From assembly GCA_947184155.2 (NCBI GenBank), contig CAMXCT020000502.1:503880-567879 (forward strand): DNA of 64,000 bases, in the 5' to 3' direction. The stretch comes from Cladocopium goreaui. Taxonomy: Eukaryota > Sar > Dinophyceae > Suessiales > Symbiodiniaceae. The position numbers and the translations under genes are program-made. The notes beneath the pieces were generated by a model, which made no database searches, had not been told where the DNA came from, and was given only the letters and a program-made list of their open reading frames with translations. Of this stretch, positions 12,590-24,149 are shown piece by piece. How positions within the stretch are numbered: the first letter of the stretch is position 1; each line of letters begins with the position of its first letter.

Positions 12590-13055
12590 AATTAGCAAAA
12601 ACCGTATAGGGCTTTCCAGCAAAATATGAAAGCCTGCCATACTTCACCAGAATCGAATTGATTTCTTCGACATATAAATGGGAAGCTAAGAGCAGCCTTT
12701 CAAATTCGATTCCTTCACTATTGGTCCAGACCAAAAAGTTTCTCCAGTATCGCTCTCTAAGGCGTCCAGTAACCTCCAGCGTAGGTCTGCCAATCGGCAG
12801 TGATAGGCGGGCTGCCCTCTCTTCAGCTTTCTGCCCTTCAGTGCCAGTCATAGGCCCTAAAACCATGGCTGAACAGCAATCAAACAACACAGCAGCGAGA
12901 AGGCAGCAGGCAGCAGCACCCGACCCCGATGGAAAGTCCAAGAGGAAGGCCAAAATCCAACTGGGTAAAAATCCACAGGATGGGGACGAGGAAAATCCAG
13001 GAGGGATGCCGAAGAGGATGGCACAGCAGAGAGTAGGAGGATGAAGCGCCTTCAC
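12590..13055 (-). pseudogene. Recombinase core-binding (SAM-like) domain and linker
   Basis: The minus frame gives GRPTLEVTGRLRERYW, FLVWTNSEGIEFERLLLA and VEEINSILVKYGRLSYFAGK, the N-terminal DNA-binding half of a DIRS-type tyrosine recombinase. It ends at the MITE insertion. Upstream, LDFDSTLGYPGEGASS (near 13080-13040, another frame) is the usual linker between RNase H and recombinase. Confidence 0.75.
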
Positions 13056-13299
13056 CTGGGTAACCCAGCGTGCTGTCGAAGTCCAAACAGCTAAATCGAC
13101 ACTGGCGGTTGGCGGTGGACCGGAGACTTGGACGTGGCTGGAAGATGAGGGAGCGGCGGAAGACTGACCTGTCCTTGGGCAGTAAGATTTTTGGGGACGC
13201 GAGGAGGATGATTAGTCTTGCCCAGTTTGAAGCCCAGCGCCGGAGTCTTGGTAAAGTAACCAAGTCAAACATCTGATCTCTGGGCCAAATCCATACAAA

Positions 13300-13640
13300 G
13301 GACGGAGGGTCTGATCCCTCGTTGGGTCACCTGCAACATTCAGCTTGGTGGGGCAGAAAGGGTTGATCATGTAGAGGTCAGCAGCAACAAGAAGGGAGTT
13401 GATGTGGCGAAGGATAGTGGAGACAGCATGAGAAGCTGATCTTCCCTTTGAAAAAGCTCCTCAAGACACATTGGAGTCGACAAGGGAGAGCTTCTTCCTC
13501 GCTTTGTTTTGAACCAACCTTTCCACAGACTTCAACTCCAGGAGGTTTATATGAGTTTTGCTCTTAAAAGCCCAAGCCTTCACAACCTCCCATTCCGCTG
13601 TTAACATGACCTCATTCACAAGCTGGTTCTCGTGTGCCTC
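13300..13640 (-). pseudogene. RNase H, C-terminal half of the DIRS-like polyprotein
   Basis: NQLVNEVMLTAEWEVVKAW, HINLLELKSVERLVQ and LSLVDSNVS are followed by a TGA where related proteins have arginine. The same frame then continues GAFSKGRSASHAVSTILRHI and CPTKLNVAGDPTRDQTLR. The SDS/VDS aspartate and the N-(A)-D-PTR ending are typical of this RNase H. Confidence 0.75.
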
Positions 13641-13905
13641 GTCTTTGGTTCGTTGATTGCCAGCAAAGTGAAACAAATTGTTTCCTGGGCATCCCGAGGC
13701 AGTAATAGGTCACGCCTTTTTGCTGCAATTAGTTCTCCGGCTCTAAGCAAGGCTCCCCATCCGAGAGCTAAACATCTTGCCACATCTGCCCAACCCCACA
13801 TGAGCGCAACCGTTGTCATAGCAAGTAAAACTTGCCCAGGCATTGCAACATGGCGGGAAGATGGTTCTGCTTGAACCCAACTGAAAGCTAAGTCCCAGAG
13901 ACCCT
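13640..13905 (-). pseudogene. Displaced central segment of the tyrosine recombinase
   Basis: Reads LWDLAFSWVQAEPSSRHVAM, VARCLALGWGALLRAGELIA and DLLLPRDA, ending INEPKTR. This is the middle of the recombinase, including the helix before the first catalytic arginine region. It is in frame with the methyltransferase in front of it and is followed at once by the RNase H half in another frame. Exactly this segment is missing from the recombinase at 12410-12600. Confidence 0.75.
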
Positions 13906-14761
13906 CTACCTTCACATCTGATGTTGCTGATGCATGCTGCCGCATTTGGAAAACCCCTTGCGCAATGCAATGTGCGACTTCTTGGTAAAAACTCCTTGCA
14001 CAGGCACGTGGTTGCATGTATCGTTGCACCTCAGGGCTAGTGGTCTCAAATCCACGTTGATTCCCAAAAAACAAAACTTTTCTGGTGAATTGATCCAAAT
14101 TGGCAGGAGTCTGCCGAATCAACATTGCGCTGGCAAGCTGAAGCAGCATTCCCCACGCTGGGAGATACTTCATCTTGGAGGAGTGGGGCTTCTCAATGAT
14201 CGCAATGGCTCCATTGGCAACGGCTACGTAGCCAATCTGAAATGACCTGTGGGCCAATATGTTGCCATCCTCTGTCTGTCGGTCACTGGTGTCAAAACCA
14301 AAAGGCTGGATCCTGTCACGTAGGGGAGGCCGACGCATGACAGAGAAGGTTGTCCATGGTGGCTCAAGCAAAACTGCTTTCAGGATGCCCTCTGCAATCA
14401 GATGAGTGATCCAGGCTGCAAGGTGAAGAAATTTCATGTTGTACTGCTCCGAGGAAGTGATGACACGGCTTGCTCCAGAAAAAAACTCAAGGAACTCCAA
14501 AGTGAAAGCCAGAGGCCGGCCTGGTCTGACAGGAGGAAGCTCGAAAACTTCCTCACCTACCTCCTCAAACGCATTCATCTTGGCAAGCAAGGCCTGCACT
14601 GGTGTGAGCGACTTCGTGTATGCACCCTTTGAGCGACAGCTGCGGAAAAGGACATGCTGGATCTCCTCATGTATCTCTGCTTGGCAAAAATCCCCTTTTG
14701 TCTCTGACGCGTCGGAGGCGTACACAGACCTGTCAAATTTTGCTCCAAGGTTTGAGGGCAT
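13905..14761 (-). pseudogene. RNase H start plus methyltransferase-like domain
   Basis: One open frame carries SVYASDASETKGDFCQAEI (first RNase H aspartate region), then FLEFFSGASRVI (SAM-binding-like) and LLEPPWTTFSVMRRPPLRDR (DPPW-like catalytic motif), then ILAHRSFQIGYVAVANGAIA and IEKPHSSKMKYLPAW. Dinoflagellate DIRS-like proteins usually have EPPCTTFS here; this copy has W for C. The upstream join to the RT is through a deletion. Confidence 0.8.
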
Positions 14762-14769
14762 GCGTTGAC

Positions 14770-15892
14770 CTCCTCATCCCTAATAAATCTCCATCCCTCA
14801 ACCTGTCGTACCTCTTCCTCCTGGCATTGTCAAGCGGAAAAGTCTCATAAGCATCCAACCCCTGAAGCCACTCGGGAGGTAGGCCAGGACCAAGGGTATT
14901 GCAAATGGTCCTCCCTAGTCACCTTTATCTGATAGTAGTCCTTCCTGTCGGACACTGAAAGGGAGAGGCACTGGCTGGAGGGATCGAAAACAAGATCACA
15001 AAGGTCTGAACCTGAAGGGGTGACTGCAGGGCCCTTTGATGACGGCTTCGATTGCATGTCGGCCGCAGCGATCACTGATTTGGCGGTCGGTTGATTCATT
15101 TTTGTACGCGTTCAAAACGCGCACCTTCTCAAATTCTTCTCTCCTCTCTGTTTCCTGCTGGTGCAAAAGTATAATATATAGGAGGCCATTGCTGTCCCAA
15201 AGGCGGGCAAGCAGATGTATGGTTTCCTGATCATCACGCAAGCGAGCGAATTCCCAGGGCTCTGGTGCTCTGTCAAGCTTCAGAATCATAGCTTCTCTAT
15301 GGGCCATTAGGATCATTAGGAAGTTCCCTGACAAAAACTCAGACACATCCCACTGGGCCTTTCCGCTGACCTTAAGGCGGGACGGATCAAGGTCTCGGTA
15401 AGGCTGCAACTCTGGATACCTTGGCTCATTGCGAGGCACTTCAAAACTTTGGAAAGACCTGTCGTATACCCCACGAAGCTTGAAACATTCAACCAGGTCA
15501 AAAAGCCGCGGAAAAAGCTCTGGATTCTTTCGTCCCGAACGCAGGGCCTCAAACTCAGCGTCCAGGCCGTCCGACCTCACAAGAGACTTAATCAAGCCAT
15601 AAAACCTTCTGTGCATGGCGTTTGGTCTCCTCCACAGCTCCTCAAATCCAAAAATCTTCCCATCACTATGCCAAAAATTCAATGCCATCGCACTAACATG
15701 AACAGCTCTGTGGAGGAAGATGGAAACACCCTTCTTGCAAGAAGGAGATGTGGGCATCCGTTCGAAGATACCTGCTGAAGGCATTGGGATTGGGAAAAAG
15801 GCCGGTGCAAGTCTGCCTCTTTGGCTGCCCAACTTGGAGGTCTGAATGGAGAAGTGCAAAAATGCTGAAAAGGCAGTTCTTGTCCGCAGCAC
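14770..15892 (-). pseudogene. Reverse transcriptase fingers of the DIRS-like element, palm deleted
   Basis: The minus frame has VSAMALNFWHSDGKIFGFEE, LQPYRDLDPSRLKVSGKAQW and VRVLNAYKNESTDRQISDRC. After a frame change comes LSVSDRKDYYQIKVT (motif A region). A third frame gives GLPPEWLQGLDAYETFP and KRYDRLRDGDLL near 14860-14780. The next recognisable residues are already RNase H, so motif B and the catalytic xxDD of motif C are missing. Confidence 0.75.
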
Positions 15893-16006
15893 AGGTTTTG
15901 CCAGCTGAGTGCACCAAGAACGATAGCTGAAAAGCTGCTAGGGGGAGAGGCGGGAACTGGCTCATTCTCCTCAGGAAGCTCCTTACGAAAAACTTCACTC
16001 TGACTC

Positions 16007-18250
16007 CTATCTTGTTGAAAAAACGCATGCAAAACTGAAATAGGTGACTCCCTTGCAGTCCCCTCTGTGCCGTCTGAGTTTGTGGTCCGTGGCGCTTGGC
16101 TCAACCTCTTCTTCGAAAGGCTGGGCGCATGAGCTCATGCACGGCGATGCCATCTTCAGGCATCTGTTATGGCCTTGAGCCTCTTGGGAAACCTCGGGCC
16201 CTTTGGTTTCCTTGGGCTCGGGTTTTCGTCCTCTGCAGTCTGGCCCTTGGGGCTGCCATCCTGATTGCTCTGCGTGTCTGAAGCACCTCGAGCTCCTTGA
16301 TATAGGAAAGGTTGGTCGAGGCCAGGAGCAGAGGAACCAGGGGAGAAATGTAGCCGAGAAGTCGTTGGATGCTGCCGCATCTATAGCACGGGCCAAAATC
16401 CACATAGCCCTCTGACCCCTGTAGCCACCATAGCGCTCCAGGTAGGTGAGCAGGGACACGTGGGCAGCTGCTAGCTCCTCTTCGCTCTTCGGGAGAAGTT
16501 TGGACGGGTGAAGCTTCTTGAAGATCTGTTGCTGGACCTGGAGAAAGAAGGAAGAGCGGTGAGCTGCAAGGTCCATCTTCTCTTTTGCCCTTTGTGGATG
16601 GGACACCACTCAGCTCCAGGCCACCGTCTTGACTGATCAGGTAAGAGATCAATGCAGAGTGCTGCCGACTGCTGTGATATGGCTGCCACCGCTGAATCTT
16701 GTTGCAACCCGTCCTCCAGAACGTGGTATCGCTCCTCTGGGGGCATGGGTGCTGCCGGCTGCCACTCTGACCTCTACAGGGCGCCCTATACCAAAACCGC
16801 TGGGAGAAGGCCTTGGCTCACAGCTGGCAGCACGCGATGGCATCCCCGGGGTCTTGGATATGGCCCATTGGCGGCCATGGCCTGCTGCTTCATAAGCACC
16901 TTCATCTGGGCTGATAGGCGAAACTTGTTCTGCAAGGGCTGCATTCGAAATCCTCTTTGCGGCAGCTTTCTTTGGCGTCGCCGCTGCGTTGACTTCGGGA
17001 ACCTCTTGCTCTCCTCGAGCACTGAAAAAAAGGACTCGGCCCTCAAGTTCACCTCTGGCCCATTCAAGAGCCGGGGCCAAAACTTCAGCATGCAAGGGAA
17101 CATCTGCTGGATGCATCTCATCAAAAGGAACCACCTCCAGCAGGGAATCAGTAACTGGGTCATACTCTCTCAGGTAGGCCAGCACTGAATCCAAAAAGCC
17201 GCAAACAGTGACAGAACAGGAAACACCTGTCCTGGCAGCTTGAATGGCGCCACTCCCGGCGTCTTCCTCCTCATACAACTCAATGCCTTCAAACGTTTTT
17301 GCGGGACCAACCATCTGATCCTCATCAGCCGTAGGCCCAGGGAAAGCTTCTTCATCTGTCACCCCGACAAGGAAAGCTAACAAAAGCCCACCTTGCCTCC
17401 CAACTAGAGGCAGGGCATGTGTCGCAGTGTCCTCGCCACTTGCAGCTATCAAGCCTGGCACCTCGAAGATGAGCAAGCTTGGAGTGGCTGCGGAGGCAAA
17501 CTTCATTGCCCGCTCTTCCATTTCACAAGGGGTGGAACTGGGACCTGGGCCCCAGCGCAAAAGATCTGCTGCTCAGTGACTGAAGGGTGGCGCTCAACAA
17601 TGACAGCTCCTTCCAGGCTCTGGCACAATCTCTCGGCCTCTTTGCGCGCCGAGGTCCTTGCAAAGTTGGACACTCCTCGATCTTTTTGAACCAACCAGGT
17701 CGATGGAGGAAGGACAGCGTTGTATGAGCTGGTCAAACTGACCTCACAAGTGCAGGAATATCCTGCTGAAAAGGCCGCCCGGGCTCTATCCTCTGCGCTG
17801 TCAGCTGCTGAACGGAGCTTCTTCTTTGCCAGCAAAAACAAAAAAAGCGGGTGTTGGTGGAGGGCCTTCTTCCACCTGGAACCTGATGGTGGAATTGAAA
17901 CCAACAGGCACCCCACGCACAAACGTCTGCTCCTCACCAAGGTCTGCCTCTTCTGCCTCCAATGTCACAGGCCTTCTTGCCCTGCTCAATTCAAACGCTA
18001 GACTCCTCACTGCCGCAGCCAAACCTGAAATCGCGGCTGCCACTCTGTCAAAGCCGTTCACACACGTATGCCCGCAGGCGATCAAGTTGTTGAGCTTTGT
18101 TTCGGAAGGGAGGCTGGGATGGAGGATGGACTTGGAGGTGCCTGATGAAAATCCAATAAATCCGAATGGACAGGGAGATTCCAATGAAGACACCCCAGAT
18201 AGATGGCAAAATGACCAGGTGAAGGTGTTGAGCACCCCAGCAGCCTCCAA
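16007..18250 (-). pseudogene. gag-like ORF1 region of the DIRS-like element
   Basis: A string of overlapping open frames on the minus strand (17801-18250, 17503-17940, 16649-17560, 16007-16609) belongs together through at least three frameshifts. Recognisable pieces are AARTGVSCSVTVCGFLDSVL, KRISNAALAEQVSPISPDEG and AAHVSLLTYLERYGGYRGQR, the capsid-like segment seen in dinoflagellate retroelements. No catalytic motif is expected. Confidence 0.65.
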
Positions 18251-18273
18251 CAGCGTGGCAGCACCTAGCAGCT

Positions 18274-18313
18274 AGACCTTGAGGATCAAAACGGTTGCCA
18301 TCACAGTTGTTCC
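18274..18313 (-). repeat. DIRS-like split direct repeat A1 (element 5' end)
   Basis: Forty bases identical to A2 (11887-11926); similarity stops sharply on both sides. Confidence 0.85.
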
Positions 18314-18760
18314 CAATGGATTTAGTGATGTATGTTGAGCTTTGACGTGTTGACTGCCTTATTTCTTGAATTGTTGTTTTATTGGGTCACAGTCCTTGAT
18401 TCTTTGAATGTATCTATGCATGGATGTGTCAATTGAATTGGTGGTTTATTTGTCTATTGATGTACTGTGATTGACTATGAATATATCTTATCAATTTATC
18501 GATTTCTTCCCACCTCTGTCTTTAAGGGTTGACCTCTCCTCGTGCAATTTGTGGGCACCACTCAATGTGTGGGGCAAATGGTGGCGTGCGGCTTTTTTAA
18601 ATCGAGAAATGAATGGTCATGATGTGTTAATGCTCATATGTGTATATACACGCACTGTACAAATGGGATTGTACTGCCAGACTAAAAGGATTTCATATGT
18701 GTATACATAGACATCTGTACATATACATATATTGCACAATGTGTATGTGTGCATAATATA
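18314..18760. other. AT-rich spacer between two mobile elements
   Basis: No exon, domain or strong repeat was seen, apart from a short TA/TG run at its right end. Confidence 0.5.
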
Positions 18761-18904
18761 TATATATATAAGAAACTACTAGTACATAGAATATAGAATT
18801 GAAAAATTTTTACGTTTTAGGGCATCTTCAGGAATTGAAAAAAAAACGTGTACATAGAATATCCGAGAGGTGTACATAGAATATTTTTTCAATTCTGGAA
18901 GATG

Positions 18905-19290
18905 CTTTTTTTTGATTTGTTTGAATTATCAAAATTTCATCCATACTGCAGCATAAATGGACATAAATGGAGATTTTTCAAATTTTCATCCCACTAAAAT
19001 CTTTTGAATTATCAAAATATCACCCATACTGCAGCATAAATGGACATAAATGGACATTTGTCAAATTTTCATCCCACTAAAATCTTTTGAATTATCAACA
19101 TATCACCCATACTGCAGCATAAATGGACATAAATGGACATTTGTCGAAATTTCATCCCACTAAAATATTTTGAATTATCAAAATATCACCCATACTGCAG
19201 CATAAATGGACATAAATGGACATGTTTCAAACTTTCAGCCCACTAAAATATTTTGAATTATAAAAATATCATCCGTACTGGAAGGAATTG
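18905..19290. repeat. 84-bp tandem repeat, about 4.5 copies
   Basis: Each unit contains CATACTGCAGCATAAATGG and TTTTCATCCCACTAAAAT with minor differences. Confidence 0.9.
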
Positions 19291-22200
19291 GGTCTCTTTC
19301 CTGTATAAGGGTATATATTTTATATACATAATTCCCTTTGGGGAGCAGCAACCCTGGATGTCTGAAATTCCTCAACTAGAACGTTTCAACAAAAAACAGG
19401 TCCCCGAAATGACCAATTTCTTTTTATAATGTATTTATTTTTATTTTTTTTTTCAAGCTCACTGAAGGGTATCCCCCACAACTGGTGTCGTAGAACTATG
19501 ACAAAAACTATTTTGCAATGAACACCAACGGAATTGGGTGGTGTTCCTGGAAAAATGGATGAATATTTTCACTGGGGACCTATATTATATGTATGCAATT
19601 CTGCAAGGAATTGGGTCCTTGTCATGTATAAGGATAATTATATATTATATACATAATTCCCTTTGGGGAGCAGCAACCCTGGATGTCTGAAGTTCCTAAA
19701 ACGTTTCAACAAAAAAAACAAGTCCCCCGAAATGATCAATTTCTTTTTATATTGTATTAAAAAAATGAGTTTTTGAAGCTCACCTAAGGGTCCCCCCCAT
19801 GAACGGTGTCTTAGAACTATGAGAAAATAATATGTTGCAATGAACACCAACGGAATTGGGTGGTGTTCCTGGAAAAATTGATGAATATGTTCACTGGGGA
19901 CCTATATTCTATGTATGTAATTCTGCAAGGAACTGGGTCCCTTTCATGTATAAGGGTATATATTATATACGTAATTCTCTTTGGGGAGCAGCATCCCTGG
20001 ATGTCTGAAGTTCCTAAAACGTTTCAACAAAAAAAAACAGGTCCCCCGGAATGATCAATTTCTTTTTATATTGTATTAAAAAAATGAGTTGTTGAAGCTC
20101 ACCTAAGGGTCCCCCCCCCACGACCGGTGTCGTAGAACTAGTGTAAAAAAACTACTCTACCTTGAAAACCAATGGAATTAGGTGGTGGTCCTCAAAAAAT
20201 GGATGAACATTCCCCTGGTTTTCATGGTCTTTCACGGTTGGTGTCAAAAAATATAGCTTCTGATGTCCCCCGAAATGATCAATGTCTTTTTATATTGTAT
20301 TCAAAAAAATGAGTTTTTCAAGCTCATCTAAGGTTACCCCCACGACCGGTGCCGTAGAACAATGAAAAAAAAACAAAAAAACCTACTTTGCAATGAAAAC
20401 CAATGGAATTGGGTGGTGTTCCTATTTAAAAAAAGTGAATCTTCCCCTTGAGACTTATATTCTATGTATGTAGTTCTGCAAGGAATTGGGTCTCTTCCAT
20501 GTATAAGGGTATAGATCAATTCCCTTTGGGGAGTAGCGACCCTGGATGTCTGAAGTTCCTGAACTGGAACATTAAAAAAACACCAGGTCACCCGAAATGA
20601 TATTTTTTTTTTTAAATGCGTTTTTCAGGCTCACCTAAGGTTACCCCCACGACCGGTGTCGTAGAACAATGAAAAAAAACTACTTTGCAATGAAAACCAA
20701 TGGAATTGGGTGGTGTTCCTATTAAAAAAAGTGAATCTTCCCCTTGAGACTTATATTCTATGATATTCTATGTATGTAGTTCTGCAAGGAATTGGGTCTC
20801 TTCCATGTATAAGGGTATAGATCAATTCCTTTTGGGGAGTAGCGACCCTGGATGTCTGAAGTTCCTGAACTGGAACATTAAAAAAGCACCAGGTCACCCG
20901 AAATGATAAATTTATTTTTGTTTTGTTTAAAAAAAATGAGTTTTTCAAGCTCACCTAAGGTTACCCCCACGACCGGTGTCGTAGAACAATGAAAAACACC
21001 TACTTTGCCATGAAAACCAATGGAATTAGGTGGTGTTCCTCAAAAAAAAAGTGAATCTTCCCCTTGAGACTTATATTCTATGTATGTAGTTCTGCAAGGA
21101 ATTGGGTCTCTTCCATGTATAAGGGTATGATCAATTCCCTTTGGGGAGTAGCAACCCTGGATGTCTGAAGTTCCTAAACTGGAGAACATTTCAGGAAAAA
21201 AAGGTCCCCTGAAATGATCAATTTCTTTTTATATTGTATTAAAAAAATGAGTTTTTTAAGCTCACCTAAGGGAACCCCCACGACTGGTGTCGTAGAACTA
21301 TGATAAAAAAAAACTACTTTGCAATGAAAACTAATGGAATTGGGTCGTGTTCCTATTAAAAAAAGTGAATCCTCCCCTTGAGACTTATATTCTATGTATG
21401 TAGTTCTGCAAGGAATTGGGTCTCTTCCATGTATAAGGGTATAGATCAATTCCTTTTGGGGAGTAGCGACCCTGGATGTCTGAAGTTCCTGAACTGGAAC
21501 ATTAAAAAGGCACCAGGTCACCCGAAATGATAAATTTATTTTTGTTTTGTTAAAAAAAATGAGTTTTTCAAGCTCACCTAAGGTTACCCCCACGACCGGT
21601 GCCGTAGAACAATGAAAATAACTACTTTGCAATGAAAACCAATGGAATTGGGTGGTGTTCCTATAAACAAAAGGTGAATCTTCCCCTTGAGACTTATATT
21701 CTATGTATGTAGTTCTGCAAGGAATTGGGTCTCTTCCATGTATAAGGGTATAGATCAATTCCCTTTGGGGAGTAGCGACCCTGGATGTCTGAAGTTCCTA
21801 AACTGGAGAACATTTCAGGAAAAAAAGGTCCCATGAAATGATCAATTTCTTTTTATATTGTTTTTAAAAAATGAGCTTTTCAACCTCACCTAAGGTTACC
21901 CCCACGACTGGTGTCGTAGAACTATGATAAAAAAAACATATTTTGCAATGAAAACCAATGGAATTGGGTGGTGTTCCTATTTAAAAAAAGTGAATCCTCC
22001 CCTTGAGACTTATATTCTATGTATGTAGTTCTGCAAGGAATTGGGTCTCTTCCATGTATAAGGGTATAGATCAATTCCTTTTGAGGAGTAGCGACCCTGG
22101 ATGTCTGAAGTTCCTGAACTGGAACATTAAGAAAGCACCAGGTCACCCGAAATGATAAATTTCTTTTTGTTTTGTTAAAAAAAATGAGTTTTTCAAGCTC

Positions 22201-22990
22201 ACCTAAGGTTACCCCCACGACCGGTGTCGTAGAACAATGAAAAAAACCTACTTTGCCATGAAAACCAATGGAATTAGGTGGTGTTCCTCAAAAAAAAAGT
22301 GAATCTTCCCCTTGAGACTTATATTCTATGTATGTAGTTCTGCAAGGAATTGGGTCTCTTCCATGTATAAGGGTATAGATCAATTCCCTTTGGGGAGTAG
22401 CGACCCTGGATGTCTGAAGTTCCTAAACTGGAGAACATTTCAGGAAAAAAAGGTCCCCTGAAATGATCAATTTCTTTTTATATGGTATTAAAAAAATGAG
22501 TTTTTTAAGCTCACCTAAGGGAACCCCCACGACTGGTGTCGTAGAACTATGATAAAAACAAAACATATTTTGCAATGAAAACCAATGGAATTAGGTTGTA
22601 TTCCACAAAAAATGGATGAACCTTCCCTTGGTTTTCATGGTCTTTCATGGTTGGTGTCAAAAAATATAGTTTCTGATGTCCCCCGAGATGATTAATTTCT
22701 TTTCATATTGTATTTAAAAAATGTTTTTTTAAAGCTCACCGAAGGGTACCCCCACGACCGGTGCCGTAGAACAATGAGAAAAACCTACTTTGCAACGAAA
22801 ACCAATGGAATTAGGTGGTGTTCCTCAAAAAAATGATGAATTGTATTCAAAGAAAATGAGTTTTTCAAGCTCACCTAAGGTTACCCCCACGACCGGTGTC
22901 GCAGAACAATTAAAAAAACTGCTTTGCAATGAAACCAATGGAATTAGGTAGCGTTCCTCAAAAATGGATGAACCTTCCCCTGGTTTTCAT
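19290..22990. repeat. About 310-bp satellite array, some ten copies
   Basis: Units repeat the landmarks ATTCCCTTTGGGGAGTAGC, CCCCCACGACCGGTGTCGTA and TATATTCTATGTATGTAGTT. Spacing of the first landmark is 306-326 bp, except one 544-bp gap near 20000-20500 where that part is missing. Long open frames on the minus strand (for example 21174-21758) repeat the same peptide and look like a by-product of the repeat. Confidence 0.9.
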
Positions 22991-23978
22991 GGCTTTTCAC
23001 GGTCAATGTCAAAAAATCTAAATTTTGATTGAAAAACATAGGAATTTGGCAGATTTAATGACACATTCCCTGCCACCTGCATCAGGTGCATTTCTTTCGA
23101 GATTGTCGCGGCAAAACAGCGGGAACCGACATGAATGCCTACGAAATATGTTTAGATTGTAAAAAGAAACTGAAGAAGTTGAACTAAGTTCGCGATTGCA
23201 GTGGTAAAAACCATGCTGATCCATGGTGGGAGCCCAGGGTTTTTGGTGGATCTGAATTTTTCGGGATTGGATCTTCTGCAAAAATCTTCTAAAAATAAAA
23301 TATATTCTATGTACCTTTTTTTCTTTTGAGGGGGCAGGATTGAATTTCGGCATATTCTATGTACTAGTAGTTCCTTATATATATATATTTAAATAATCCC
23401 TTCCTCCTAATACTAAACCCCCCCCCTAATACAAAACACGGCAGGTAGTTTTTAGTATTAGGGGGGTATTTATTATTAGGGAACCAAATCGAAGTCATGT
23501 TAATTAGTTATTAATGCATTAGAATGGAGGAAGGGATTATTCATTTTATAAAGATTTCTAAATAATTCTAATTAATTAATTAGATGCATATGTATATAAA
23601 AGTATATATATATATAATCACTTCATTCGTGTATATGTAATAATTATTCATGAGGGCTTCATGATGGCTACAAATAAGTAAATAGACGTACAATCAATTA
23701 TATGTGTATATGTAATTAGTAATCATGAGGGTTTTCATAATTATGCTGGCAATAAGATTTATTTGGCAGATAATAGAATCCATAATTTTTATATATGTAA
23801 TCAAATAACTATATGTGTAATTATATGTAATTAGTAACTATTTAGAATGTGTAAGTATTTATCCAGCATCCAGTGGGTCAGGTGCACAGACAGTCAGCTT
23901 CCATGGCTTGTTGGTTCAAGCACAGAGACAGGCAGCCAGCGCCAACAGACGCAAGTCAGTAAGACAGCCTAAGAAGCC

Positions 23979-24129
23979 ATGAACGCAAACGGCCAGCCAG
24001 TTCAGGGGGAGCAGGCAGCAGCGGGCCAGGCAGCCGAGGTCCAGGCAGCCTTGGTGCAGCTGGCTGTCCAGACAGCAACTTGGCAGCAAAGAGAGTTGCA
24101 GTTGACAGAGGCAGTTGAATTGGAGAGAG
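23979..24129 (+). CDS. Possible first exon of the protease gene
   Basis: The ATG at 23979 opens a Gln/Ala-rich peptide (NGQPVQGEQAAAGQAAEVQA and onward) with the same CAG-rich codon use as the protease exons. It is followed by a GT donor at 24130. The matching acceptor could be CTTATCTTCTAG ending at 26253, which would make the tandem array intronic. The reading frame does not join cleanly to the next exon, so the link is uncertain. Confidence 0.35.
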
Positions 24130-24149
24130 GTGCTTTTTTGGAATGTGTT

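Larger units (their letters stand above)
11772..18313 (-). mobile_element. Decayed DIRS/Ngaro-type tyrosine-recombinase retroelement
   Basis: A 6.5-kb unit read on the minus strand. It runs from repeat A1 (18274-18313) through a gag-like region, RT fingers, RNase H, a methyltransferase-like domain and a tyrosine recombinase to the repeats B1, A2 and B2 (11993 down to 11772). The order A1-body-B1-A2-B2 is the split direct repeat layout known from Ngaro and PAT elements. Gene content (RT, RNase H, methyltransferase, YR; no DDE integrase) fits the DIRS order. Several frameshifts, a stop in RNase H, a large RT deletion, a moved recombinase segment and a MITE insertion show it is dead. Confidence 0.85.
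18761..23385. mobile_element. Satellite-filled element with inverted ends
   Basis: The left end (18761-18794) and right end (23352-23385) are inverted copies about 34 bp long with one mismatch. They share the core ACTACTAGTACATAGAATAT next to a TA run. Between them lie an 84-bp array, a roughly 310-bp array and a unique right arm. No intact coding sequence was found, so it may be a non-autonomous transposon or a bounded satellite block. Confidence 0.6.

Noticed and set aside
12658-13044. Plus-strand 128-codon frame over 12658-13044
   Set aside because: The opposite strand carries the recombinase core-binding domain and its linker, so this is a shadow frame.
21174-22218. Minus-strand open frames of 98-194 codons as genes
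   Set aside because: They consist of the same peptide repeated in step with the ~310-bp satellite and have no domain.
23395-23538. Independent 144-bp MITE at the left end of the Ulp1 unit
   Set aside because: Its two ends share only about 13 bp, while the left end matches the distant right end (29155-29178) over 24 perfect bases. The alternative is kept in the feature note.
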